Assembly: GCF_020379485.1 (NCBI RefSeq)
Contig: NC_063437.1
Coordinates: forward strand, 186,001-250,000
Source of the DNA: Brassica napus
Taxonomy: Eukaryota; Streptophyta; Magnoliopsida; Brassicales; Brassicaceae
DNA: 64,000 nucleotides
Direction of reading: 5' to 3'
Notes under the pieces: generated by a model
Told to the model about the DNA's origin: nothing
The model's database searches: none
The model's input: the letters and a program-made list of their open reading frames with translations, nothing else
Part shown: positions 42,801-55,834 of the stretch, one piece after another
How the letters are laid out: every line of letters begins with the position of its first letter
Numbering within the stretch: position 1 is the stretch's first letter
Position numbers and translations under genes: made by a program

Positions 42801-43780
42801 CCTTCAAAAATATTGAGTTTTTGGTAAATACTTTATATACTGAAGCCTATAATATTTTGTGTTGTTTTCAAATTTCTAACCACATTTTACATTTTTATTT
42901 ATGTATTTTAAGCCCTTTTTCATAGTATATGGGAATTATTATAATTCTTTTATCAATTAATTTAGTAAAGTTTAAAATACTCCCGAAATCGATGAAATAA
43001 CTATTATAAAATAACTATTTTCTTGAAAAACAGAGACAACAAAGGCTCAAAACCTCTTTGAACATCATCATATGTTAGTACATGATGCAACTATGCATTA
43101 AAACAATATTGTCATATTTTTTGAAATTTTCTTAAAATCCATGTGTTAACTCTTTCGAAAATACTGGGTTTTTGGTAAATACTTTATATACTGAAGCCTA
43201 TAATATTTAGTGTTGTTTTAAAATTTCTAACCACATTATACATTTGTATTAATGTATTTTAAGCTATTTTTCATGGTATAAGAGAATCGTTATAATTTGT
43301 TTATCAATTAATTTAGTAAAACTTCATAATACTCCCTAAATCAATAAAATAACTACTATAAAATAACTATTTTCTTGAAAAACAAAGGCTCCAAATCTCT
43401 TTGAATATCATCATAGGTTAATGCAGGATGAAACTATACATTAAAACAATATTGTCATATTTTTTGAAATTTTCTCAAAATCCATGTATTAACCCCTTCG
43501 AAAATATTGAGTTTTTGGTAAATACTTTATATACTGAAGCCTATAATATTTAGTGTTGTTTTAAAATTTCTAACCACATTATATATTTGTATTAATGTAT
43601 TTTAAGCTATTTTTCATGCTATAAGGGAATCGTTATAATTTGTTTATCAATTAATTTAGTAAAACTTCATAATTCTCCCTAAATCAATGAAATAACTACT
43701 ATAAAATAACTATTTTCTTGAAAAACAAAGGCTCCAAATCTCTTTGAACATCATCATAGGTTAATGTAGGATGCAACTAT
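36888..43780 (+). repeat. Higher-order repeat zone A (about 1.7 and 3.1 kb)
   Basis: The variant AGGCTCCAAATCTCTTTGAA followed by CATAGGTTAATGCAGGATG recurs at 36888, 38593 and 41681 (offsets 1705 and 3088), together with long near-identical surroundings. The 3.1-kb block holds about nine monomers, some internally shortened (for example the short CATATGTTAACTACTGAAGC monomers near 37680, 39388 and 42476). Confidence 0.85.
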
Positions 43781-44470
43781 GCATTAAAATAATATTGTCA
43801 TATTTTTTGAATTTTTTTCAAAATCCATGTGTTAACCCCTTCGCAAAATATTGAGTTTTTGATAAATACTTTATATACTGAATCCTATAATTTTTAGTGT
43901 TGCTTTAAAATTTCTAACCACATTCTACATTTGTATTAATGTATTTTAAGCTCTTTTTTATGGTATATGGGAATCGTTATAATTTGTTTATCAATTAATT
44001 TAGTAAAACTTCAGAATACTCCCTAAATCAATAAAATAACTACTATAAAATAACTATTTTCTTGAAAAACGGAGACAACGAAGGCTCCAAACCTCTTTGA
44101 ACATCATCATATGTTAGTGCATGATGCAACTATGAAATAAAATAACAATGTCATATTTTTTGAAATTTTCTCAAAATCCATGTGTTAACCCCTTCGAAAA
44201 TATTGAGTTTTTAGTAAATACTTTATATACTGAAGCCTATAATTTTTAGCGTTGTTTTAAAATGTCTAACCACATTCTACATTTGTATTAATGTATTTTA
44301 AGCTCTTTTTCATGGTATATGAGAATCGTTATAATTTGTTTATCAATTAATTTAGTAAAACTTCAAAATAGTCCCTAAATCGACGAAATAACTACTATAA
44401 AATACCTATTTTCTTGAAAAACGGAGACAACGAAGGCTTCAAACCTCTTTGAACATCATCATATGTTAGT

Positions 44471-47400
44471 GCATAATGCAACTATGCATTAAAACAATAT
44501 TATCATATTTTTTGAAATTTTCTCAAAATCAATGTGTTAACCCCTTCGAAAATATTAAGTTTTTGGTAAATACTTTAAATACTGAAGCTTATAATCTTTA
44601 GTGTTGTTTTAAAATTTCTAACCACATTCTACATCTGTATTAATGTATTTTAAGCTCTTTTCATGGTATATGAGAATCGTTATAATTTGTTTATCTAATA
44701 ATTTAGTAAAACTTCAAAATACTCCCTAAATCGACGAAATAACTACTATAAAATAACTATTTTCTTTAAAAACGGAGACAACAAGGGCTCCAAACCTCTT
44801 TGAACATCATCCTGTGTTAGTGCATGATGCAACTATGCATTCATATAATAATGTAATATTTTTTGAAATTTTCTCAAAATCCATGTGTTAACCCCTTCGA
44901 AAATATTGAGTTTTTGGTAAATACTTTAAATACTGAAGCCTATAATCTTTAGTGTTATTTTAAAATTTCTAACCACATTCTACATTTGTATTAATGTATT
45001 TTAAGCTCTTTTTCATGGTATATGGGAATCGTTATAATTTGTTTATCAATTAATTTAGTAAAACTTCATAATACTCCCTAAATCGATGAAATAACTACTA
45101 TAAAATACATATTTTCTTGAAAAACGGAGACAACGAAGGCTTCAAACCTGTTTGAACATCATCATATGTTAGTGCATAATGCAGCTATGGATTAAAACAA
45201 TATAATCATATTTTTTGAAATTTTCTCAAAATCAATGTGTTAACCCCTTCAAAAATATTAAGTTTTCGGTAAATACTTTAAATACTGAAGCTTATAATCT
45301 TTAGTGTTGTTTTAAAATTTCTAACCACATTCTACATTTGTATTAATGTATTTTAAGCTCTTTTCATGGTATATGGGAATCGTTATAATTTCTTTATCAA
45401 ATAATTTAGTAAAACTTCAAAATACTCTCTAAATCGACGAAATAACTACTATAAAATAATTATTTTCTTCAAAAACGGAGACAACAAGGGCTCCAAACCT
45501 CTTTGAACATCATCATATGTTAGTGCATGATGCAACTATGCATTAATATAATAATTTTATATTTTTTGAAATTTTCTCAAAATCCATGTGTTAACCCCCT
45601 TTGCAAAATTTTGAGTTTTTAGTAAATACTTTAAATACTGAAGCCTATAATCTTTAGTTTTATTTTAAAATGTCTAACCACATTCTACATTTGTATTAAT
45701 GTATTTTAAGCTCTTTTTCATGGTATATGGGAATCGTTATAATTTGTTTATCAATTAATTTAGTAAAACTTCATAATACTCCCTAAATCGATGAAATAAC
45801 TACTATAAAATAACTATTTTCTTGAAAAACGGAGACAACGAAGGCTTCAAACCTCTTTGAAAATCATCATATGTTAGTGCATAATGCAACTATGCATTAA
45901 AACAATATTATCATATTTTTTGAAATTTTCTCAAAATCAATATGTTAACCCCTTCGAAAATATTAAGTTTTTGGTAAATACTTTAAATACTGAAGCTTAT
46001 AATCTTTAGTGTTGTTTTAAAATTTCTAACCACAATCTACATTTGTATTAATGTATTTTAAGCTCTTTTTATGGTATATGAGAATCGTTATAATTTGTTT
46101 ATCAAATAATTTAGTAAAACTTCAAAATACTCTCTAAATCGACGAAATAACTACTATAAAATAACTATTTTCTTCAAAAACGGAGACAACAAGGGCTCCA
46201 AACTTCTTTGAACATCATCATATGTTAGTGCATGATGCAACTATGCATTAATATAATAATTTTATATTTTTTGAAATTTTCTCAAAATCCATGTGTTAAC
46301 CCCCTTCGCAAAATATTGAGTTTTTAGTAAATATTTTAAATACTAAAGCCTATAATCTTTAGTTTTATTTTAAAATGTCTAACCACATTCTACATTTGTA
46401 TTAATGTATTTTAAGCTCTTTTTCATGGTATATGGGAATCGTTATAATTTGTTTATCAATTAATTTAGTAAAACTTCATAATACTCCCTAAATCGATGAA
46501 ATAACTACTATAAAATAACTATTTTCTTGAAAAACGGAGACAACGAAGGCTTCAAACCTCTTTGAAAATCATCATCTGTTAGTGCATAATGCAACTATGC
46601 ATTAAAACAATATTATCATATTTTTTGAAATTTTCTCAAAATCAATATGTTAACCCCTTCGAAAATATTAAGTTTTTGGTAAATACTTTAAATACTGAAG
46701 CTTATAATCTTTAGTGTTGTTTTAAAATTTCTAACCACAATCTACATTTGTATTAATGTATTTTAAGCTCTTTTCATGGTATATGAGAATCGTTATAATT
46801 TGTTTATCAAATAATTTAATAAAACTTCAAAATACTCTCTAAATCGACGAAATAACTACTATAAAATAACTATTTTCTTCAAAAACGGAGACAACAAGGG
46901 CTCCAAACATCTTTGAACATCATCATATGTTAGTGCATGATGCAACTATGCATTAATATAATAATTTTATATTTTTTGAAATTTTCTCAAAATCCATGTG
47001 TTAACCCCCTTCGCAAAATATTGAGTTTTTAGTAAATACTTTAAATACTGAAGCCTATAATCTTTAGTTTTATTTTAAAATGTCTAACCACATTCTACAT
47101 TTGTATTAATGTATTTTAAGCTCTTTTTCATGGTATATGGGAATCGTTATAATTTGTTTATCAATTAATTTAGTAAAACTTCATAATACTCCCTAAATCG
47201 ATGAAATAACTACTATAAAATAACTATTTTCTTGAAAAACGGAGACAACGAAGGCTTCAAACCTCTTTGAAAATCATCATATGTTAGTGCATAATGCAAC
47301 TATGCATTAAAACAATATTATCATATTTTTTGAAATTTTCTCAAAATCAATATGTTAACACCTTCGGAAATATTAAGTTTTTGGTAAATACTTTAAATAC

Positions 47401-48060
47401 TGAAGCTTATAATCTTTAGTGTTGTTTTAAAATTTCTAACCACATTCTACATTTGTATTAATGTATTTTAAGCTCTTTTCATGGTATATGAGAATCGTTA
47501 TAATTTGTTTATCAAATAATTTAGTAAAACTTCAAAATACTCTCTAAATCGACGAAATAACTACTATAAAATAACTATTTTCTTCAAAAACGGAGACAAC
47601 AAGGGCTCCAAACCTCTTTGAACATCATCATATGTTAGTGCATGATGCAACTATGCATTAATATAATAATTTTATATTTTTTGAAATTTTCTCAAAATCC
47701 ATGTGTTAACCCCCTTCGCAAAATATTGAGTTTTTAGTAAATACTTTAAATACTGAAGCCTATAATCTTTAGTTTTATTTTAAAATGTCTAACCACATTC
47801 TACATTTGTATTAATGTATTTTAAGCTCTTTTTCATGGTATATGGGAATCATTATAATTTGTTTATCAATTAATTTAGTAAAACTTCATAATACTCCCTA
47901 AATCGATGAAATAACTACTATAAAATAACTATTTTCTTGAAAAACGGAGACAACGAAGGCTTCAAACCTCTTTGAAAATCATCATATGTTAGTGCATAAT
48001 GCAACTATGCATTAAAACCATATTATCATATTTTTTGAAATTTTCTCAAAATCAATATGT
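44471..48060 (+). repeat. Higher-order repeat zone B: 705-bp dimers
   Basis: The variant GCATAATGCA(A/G)CTATG occurs at 44471, 45174, 45879, 46584, 47289 and 47994, giving steps of 703, 705, 705, 705 and 705 bp. The partner monomer of each dimer carries ATAATTTTATATTTTTTGAA (an exception being the first, 44.8 kb, with TAATGTAATA). Two monomers therefore amplified as a unit. Confidence 0.92.
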
Positions 48061-48299
48061 TAACCCCTTCGCAAAATATTTAGTTTTTAGTAAATACTTT
48101 AAATATTGAAGCCTGTAATCTTTAGTTTTATTTTAAAATGTCTAACCACATTTTACATTTGTATTAATGTATTTTAAGCTCTTTTTCATGGTATATGGGA
48201 ATCGTTAAAATTTGTTTATCAATTAATTTAGTAAAACTTCATAATACTCCCTAAATCGATGAAATAACTACTATAAAATAACTATTTTCTTGAAAAACG

Positions 48300-50210
48300 G
48301 AGACAACGAATGCTCCAAACCTCTTTGAACATCATCATATATTAGTGCATGATGCAACTATGTATTAAAAAAATATTGTCATATTTTTCGAAATTTTCTC
48401 AAAATCCATGTGTTAACCCCTTCGAAAATATTGAGTTTGTGGTAAAATCTTTATATACTGAAGCTTATAATCTTTAGTGATGTTTTAAAATTTCTAACCA
48501 CATTCTATATTTGTACTTATGTATTTTAAGGTATTTTTCATGGTATATGTTAATCGTTATAATTTTTTATCAATTAATTTAATAAAACTTCATAGTACTC
48601 CCTAAATCGTTGGAACAACCACTATAAAATAACTATTTTGTTGAAAAACAAAGGCTCCAAACATCTTTAAACATCATGATATGTTAGTGAAGGATGTAAT
48701 TTTGCATTAAAATAATAATGTCATATTTTTTTAAATTTTCTCCATATCCATGTGTTAACCCTTTCGCAAAATATTGAGATTTTGGTAAATCTTTTATATA
48801 CTGAAGCCTATAGTTTTTAGTGTTGTATTAAAATTTCTAACCATATTATACATTTGTATCAATGTATTTTAAGCTCTTTTTCATGGTATATGAGAATCGT
48901 TATAATTTGTTTATCAATTAATTTAGTAAAACTTCGTAATACTCCCTAAATCGATGAAATAACCACTATAAAATACCTATTTTCTTGAAAAACGGAGACA
49001 ACGAAGGCTCCAAACCTCTTTGAACATCATCATATATTAGTGCATGATGCAACTATGTATTAAAACAATATTGTCATATTTTTCGAAATTTTCTCAAAAT
49101 CCATGTGTTAACCCCTTCGAAAATATTGAGTTTGTGGTAAAATCTTTATATACTGAAGCTTATAATCTTTAGTGATGTTTTAAAATTTCTAACCACATTC
49201 TATATTTGTACTTATGTATTTTAAGGTATTTTTCATGGTATATGTTAATCGTTATAATGTTTTATCAATTAATTTAATAAAACTTCATAGTACTCCCTAA
49301 ATCGTTGGAACAACCAATATAAAATAACTATTTTGTTGAAAAACAAAGGCTCCAAACCTCTTTAAACATCATGATATGTTAGTGAAGGATGTAATTTTGC
49401 ATTAAAATAATAATGTCATATTTTTTGAAATTTTCTCCATATCCATGTGTTAACCCTTTCGCAAAATATTGAGATTTTGGTAAATCCTTTATATACTGAA
49501 GCCTATAGTTTTTAGTGTTGTATTAAAATTTCTAACCATATTCTACAATTTGTATCAATGTATTTTAAGCTCTTTTTCATGGTATATGCGAATCGTTATA
49601 ATTTGTTTATCAATTAATTTAGTAAAACTTCATAATACTCCCTAAATCGATGAAATAACTACTATAAAATACCTATTTTCTTGAAAAACGGAGACAACAA
49701 AGGCTCTAAACCTCTTTGAACATCATCATATATTAGTGCATGATGCAACTATGTATTAAAACAATATTGTCATATTTTTCGAAATTTTCTCAAAATCCAT
49801 GTGTTAACCCCTTCGAAAATATTAAGTTTGTGGTAAAATCTTTATATACTGAAGCTTATAATCTTTAGTGATGTTTTAAAATTTCTAACCACATTCTATA
49901 TTTGTACTTATGTATTTTAAGGTATTTTTCATGGTATATGTTACTCGTTATAATTTTTTATCAATTAATTTAATAAAACTTCATAGTACTCCCTAAATCG
50001 TTGGAACAACCACTATAAAATAACTATTTTGTTGAAAAACAAAGGCTCCAAACCTCTTTAAACATCATGATATGTTAGTGAAGGATGTAATTTTGCATTA
50101 AAATAATAATGTCATATTTTTTGAAATTTTTTCCATATCCATGTGTTAACTCTTTCGCAAAATATTGAGATTTTGGTAAATCCTTTATATACTGAAGCCT
50201 ATAATTTTTA
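48300..50210 (+). repeat. Higher-order repeat zone C: about 696-bp dimers
   Basis: The variant GTTAGTGAAGGATGTAATTT occurs at 48683, 49378 and 50074 (steps 695 and 696). Diverged relatives lie at about 51816 and 53214. The other monomer of the pair carries TTGAGTTTGTGGTAAAATCT or its TTAAG variant. Confidence 0.88.
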
Positions 50211-53200
50211 GCGTTGTTTTAAAATTTCTAACCACATTCTACATTTGTATTAATGTATTTTAAGCTCTTTTTCATGGTATATGAGAATCGTTATAATTTG
50301 TTTATCAATTAATTTAGTAAAACTTCAAAATAGTCCCTAAATCGACGAAATAACTACTATAAAATACTTATTTTCTTGAAAAACGGAGTCAATGAAGGCT
50401 TCAAACATCTTTGAACAGCATCATATGTTAGTGCATAATGCAACTATGGATTAAAACAATATTATCATATTTTTTTGAAATTTCCTCAAAATCCATGTGT
50501 TAACCCCTTCGAAAATATTAAGTTTTTGGTAAATACTATAAATACTGAAGCTTATAATCTTTAGCATTGTTTTAAAATTTCTAACCACATTCTACATTTG
50601 TATTAATGTATTTTAAGCTCTTTTCATGGTATATGGGAATCATTATAATTTTTTGATCAAATAATTTAGTAAAACTTCAAAATAATCCATAAATCGACGA
50701 AATAACTACTATAAAATAACTATTTTCTTTAAAAACGGAGACAACAAGGGCTCCAAACCTCTTTGAACATCATCATATGTTAGTGCATGATGCAACTATG
50801 CATTAAAATAATAATGTCATATTTTTTGAAATTTTCTCAAAATCCATGTGTTAACCCCTTCGAATATATTAAGTCTTTGGTAAATACTTTAAATACTGAA
50901 GCTTATAATCTTTAGTGTTGTTTTAAAATTTCTAAGCACATTCTACATTTGTATTAATGTATTTTAAGCTCTTTTTCATGGTATATGGGAATCGTTATAA
51001 TTTGTTTATTTATTAATTTAGTAAAACTTAATAATACTTCCTAAATCGATGAAATAACTACAATATTTTCTTGAAAAAGGGAGACAACGAAGGCTCCAAA
51101 CCTCTTTGAACATCATCTTATTTTAGTGCATGATGCAACTATGCATTAATATAATAATGTCATATTTTTTGAAATTTTCTCAAAATCCATGTGTTAACTC
51201 CTTCGAAAATATTGAGTTTTTGGTAAATACTTTAAATACTGAAGCCTATAATCTTTAGTGTTATTTTAAAATTTCTAACCACATTCTACATTTGTATTAA
51301 TGTATTTTAAACTCTTTTTCATGGTATATGGGAATCGTTACAATTTGTTTATCAATTAATTTAGTAAAACTTCATAATACTCCCTAAATCGATGAAATAA
51401 CTACTATAAAATAACTATTTTCTTACAAAAGGAGACAACAAAGGCTCCAAACCTCTTTGAACATCATCATATGTTAGTGCATGATGCAACTATGCATTAT
51501 TATAATAATGTCATATTTTTCGAAATTTTCTCAAAATCCATGTGTTAACCCCTTCGAAAATATTGAGTTTGTGGTAAATACTTTATTTACTGAAGCTTAT
51601 AATCTTTAGTGATGTTTTAAAATTTCTAACCACATTCTATATTTGTACTTATGTATTTGAAGGTATTTTTCATGGTATATGTTAATCGTTATAATTTTTT
51701 ATCAATTAATTTAATAAAACTTCATAGTACTCCCTAAATCGTTGGAATAACCACTATAAAATAACTATTTTCTTGAAAAACAAAGGCTCCAAACCTCTTT
51801 CAACATCATGATATGATAGTGAAGGATGCAATTTTGAATTAAAATAAATTTGTCATATTTTTTGAAATTTTCTCCATATCCATGTGTTAACCCTTTCGCA
51901 AAATATTGAGATTTTGGTAAATACTTTATATACCGAAGCCTATAATTTTTATTGTTGTTTTAAAATTTCTAACCATATTTTACATTTGTATTAATGTATT
52001 TTAAGCTCTTTTTCATGGTATATTAGAATCGTTTTAATTTGTTTATCAATTAATTTAGTAAAACATCATAATACTCCCTAAATCGATGAAATAACTACTA
52101 TAAAATACCTATTTTCTTGAAAAACGGAGACATAGAAGGCTTCAAACCTCTTTGAACATCATCATATGTTAGTGCATAATGCAGCTATGGATTAAAACAA
52201 TATTATCATATTTTTTGAAATTTTCTCCAAATCCATGTGTTAACCCCTTCGAAAATATTAAGTTTTTGGTAAATAGTTTAAATACTGAAGCTTATAATCT
52301 TTAGTGTTGTTTTAAAATTTCTAACCACATTCTACATTTGTATTAATGTATTTTAAGCTCTTTTCATGGTATATGGGAATCATTATAATTTGTTTATCAA
52401 ATAATTTAGTAAAACTTCAAAATACTCCCTAAATCGACGAAATAACTACTATAAAATAACTATTTTCTTTCAAAACGGAGACAACAAGGGCTCCAAACCT
52501 CTTTGAACATCATCATATGTTAGTGCATGATGCAACTATGCATTAAAATAATAATGTCATATTTTTTGAAATTTTCTCAAAATCCATGTGTTAACCCCTT
52601 CGAAAATATTGAGTTTTTGGTAAATACTTTAAATACTGAAGCCTATAATCTTTAGTGTTATTTTAAAATTTCTAACCACATTCTACATTTGTATTAATGT
52701 ATTTTAAGCTCTTTTTCATGGTATATGGGAATCGTTATAATTTTTTTATCAATTAATTTAGTAAAACTTCATAATACTCCCTAAATCGATGAAATAACTA
52801 CTATAAAATAACTATTTTCTTGAAAAACGGAGACAACAAGATATCCCAACCTCTTTAAACATCATCATATGTTAGTGCATGATGCAACTATTTATTAAAA
52901 CAATATTGTCATATTTTTCAAAATTTTCTCAAAATCCATGTGTTAACCCCTTCGAAAATATTGAGTTTGTGGTAAATACTTTATATACTCAACCTTATAA
53001 TCTTTAGAGATGTTTTAAAATTTCTAACCACATTCTATATTTGTATTTATGTATTTTAAGGTATTTTACATGGTATACGTTAATCGTTATAATTTTTTAT
53101 CAATTAATTTAATAAAACTTCATAGTACTCCCTAAATCGTTGGAATAACCACTATAAAATAACTATTTTTTTGAAAAACAAAGGCTCCAAACCTCTTTAA

Positions 53201-55026
53201 ACATCATGATATGTTAGTGAAGGATGCAATTTTGCATTAAAATAATAATTTCATATTTTTTGAAATTTTCTCCATATCCATGTGTTAACCCTTTCGAAAA
53301 ATATTTAGATTTTGGTAAATACTTTATATACTGAAGCCAATAATTTTTAGTGTTGTTTTAAAATTTTTAACCATATTCTACATTTGTATTAATGTATTTT
53401 AAGCTCTTTTTCATGGTATATGGGAATCGTTATAATTTGTTTATCAATTAATTTAGTAAAACTTCGTAATACTCCCTAAATCGATGAAATAACTACTATA
53501 AAATAAATATTTTCTTGAAAAAAACGGAGACAACGAAGGCTTCAAACCTCTTTGAACATCATCATATGTTATTGCATGATGCAAGTATGCATTAAAAAAT
53601 ATGGTCATATTTTTTGAAATTTTCTCAAAATCCATGTGTTAACCCTTTCGCAAAATATTGAGTTTTTGGTAAATACTTTATATACTGAAGCCTATAATTT
53701 TTAGTGTTTTTTTTAAATTTCTAACCATTTTCTACATTTATATTAATGTATTTTAAGCTCTTTTTCATGGTATACGAGAATCGTTATAATTTGTTTATCA
53801 ATTATTTTAGTAAAACTTCATAATACTCCATAAATCGATGAAATAACTACTATAAAATAACTATTTTCTTGAAAAACGGAGACAACGAAGGCTCCAAACC
53901 TCTTTGAACATCTTCATATGTTAGTGCATGATGCAAGTATGCATTAAAACAATATTGTCATATTTTTTGAAATTTTCTCAAAATCCATGTGTTAACCAAC
54001 CCCCTTTGCAAAATATTGAGTTTTAAGTAAATACTTTATATACTGAAGCCTATAATTTTTAGCGTTGTTTTAGAAATTTCTAACCACATTCTACATTTGT
54101 ATTAGTGTATTTTAAGCTCTTTTTCATGGTATATGAGAATCGTTATAATTTGTTTATCAATTAATTTAGTAAAACTTCAAAATAGTCCCTAAATAGACGA
54201 AATAACTACTATAAAATACCTATTTTCTTGAAAAACGGAGACAACGAAGGCTTCAAACCTCTTTGAACATCATCATATGTTAGTGCATGATGCAACTATG
54301 GATTAAAACAATATTATCATATTTTTTTAAATTTTTTCAAAATCCATGTGTTATAACCCCTTCGAAAATATTAAGTTTTTGGTAAATACTTTAAATACTG
54401 AATCTTATAATCTTTAGTGTTGTTGTAAAATTTCTAACCACATTCTACATTTGTATTAATGTATTTTAAGCTCTTTTCATGGTATATGGAAATCGTTATA
54501 ATTTGTTTATCAAATAATTTATTAAAACGTCAAAATACTTCCTAAATCGACGAAATAACTACTATAAAATAACTATTTTCTTTTAAAACGGAGACAACAA
54601 GGGCTCCAAACCTCTTTGAACATCATCATATGTTAGTGCATGATGCAACTATGCATTAATATAATAATGTCATATTTTTTGAAATTTTCTCAAAATCCAT
54701 GTGTTAACCCCTTCGAAAATATTGAGTTTTTAGTAAATACTTTAAATACTGAAGCCTATAATCTTTAGTGTTATTTTAAAATTTCTAACCACATTCTACA
54801 TTTGTATTAATGTATTTTAAGCTCTTTTTCATGGTATATGGGAATCGTTATAATTTGTTTATCAATTAATTTAGTAAAACTTCATAATACTCCCTAAATC
54901 GATGAAATAACTACTATAAAATAACTATTTTCTTGAAAAACGGAGACAACAAAGGCTCCAAACCTCTTTGAACATCATCATATGTTAGTGCATGATGCAA
55001 CTATGCATTAAAATAATAATGTCATA

Positions 55027-55834
55027 TTTTTTGAATGCGCTCCTGCACTTCAGATATGGGCTCTTTCAAAGATTCCAACAAATCCAAATATGTTTCCAAC
55101 ACGTTCCCTCTTTGTGAACATGGATCATCTTTTTTGGAGAGTGCTTCCACAGATGGAAGATCATCAGTTTGCATGGATACTATGGTATATTTGGAAGGGA
55201 AGAAATAATAAAGTCTTTAGTAATATGGATGTAGATCCGCTAGATACCCTTAAACTGGCTGAAACGGAATCAAAGCTTTGGGCTGAGTCGCAAATTCTGA
55301 TTGATGAAAGGAGGGTTCAACAGGCTGGTGCAATGTTTCTTCCGTCAATCCGAGGAAGATGGTGTTTTACGGATGGTTCCTGGAAGGACAATGATATTTT
55401 CTCAGGACAAGGATGGTATAGTACTCTAGAGTGTTTTGCGGGTTTGATGGGGGCAAGGAATGTCCGGGCGTCCCTTTCTCCACTTCATGCACAAATGGAA
55501 GCTTTGTTATGGGCAATGGAATGTATGAAAAACTTACGACAATTTCAGGTTACGTTTGCAACGGATTGTTCTCAATTGGTGAAGATGGTTTCAACACCAG
55601 AGGACTGGCCAACATTTGCAAGTTATTTGGAGGATATAAACAACTTGAAAGAGAGTTTTTCCTGTGCAGAGATTATCTATGTTCCAAGAACGCAGAACAA
55701 GCAGGCGGATAGCTTAGCCCGTAGCGCTAGGAAGAAAACGTCTTTTGTTGTTCACATGGATCAAGATCTCCCAGTTTGGTTCACAGAGTCTATATGAGTC
55801 TGTAAAGTAGATGACAAAAAAAAAAAAAAAAAAA
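55027..55834 (+). mobile_element. Short 5'-truncated LINE copy in satellite
   Basis: About 0.8 kb of a LINE 3' end with a 19-A tail (55816-55834). The left junction shares TTTTTTGAA (55027-55035) with the satellite, so the exact breakpoint is ambiguous. No target-site duplication is visible; instead about 23 bp of the monomer between TTTTTTGAA and CCCCTTCG are missing. It belongs to the same family as the copy at 32800 (shared MECMKNLRQ and VTFATDCSQLVKMVS residues). Confidence 0.92.
55033..55797 (+). pseudogene. LINE ORF2 C-terminal fragment with open RNase H domain
   Basis: This fragment begins inside the zf-RVT region (ECAPALQIW), continues without a stop and ends at TGA 55795-55797. The internal ATG at 55090 opens 235 codons. 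The RNase H residues are all present: TDGS, MEALLWAM, ATDCS and ADSLAR. It lacks endonuclease and reverse transcriptase, has no promoter of its own, and is therefore a dead fragment, although undamaged in what remains. Confidence 0.9.

Larger units (their letters stand above)
35868..55035 (+). repeat. 352-bp satellite, central block
   Basis: About 19 kb of head-to-tail monomers, all in one orientation. Clean spacings of about 352 bp are seen, for example GAAGC landmarks near 44231, 44583, 44934 and 45286. Monomers are AT-rich and about 85-95% alike by eye. Recurrent landmarks: TTTCTAACCACATTCTACAT, CTAAATCGATGAAATAACTA, CAAACCTCTTTGAACATCAT, AACCCCTTCGAAAATATTGA. Three 63-codon frames (37940, 39646, 42734) are the same monomer segment and not genes. 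Subtelomeric satellites of similar unit length have been described in Brassica; identity was not tested. Confidence 0.96.

Noticed and set aside
37940..42925. Three near-identical 63-codon frames
   Set aside because: They are the same satellite monomer segment repeated; similarity reflects the repeat, not protein conservation.
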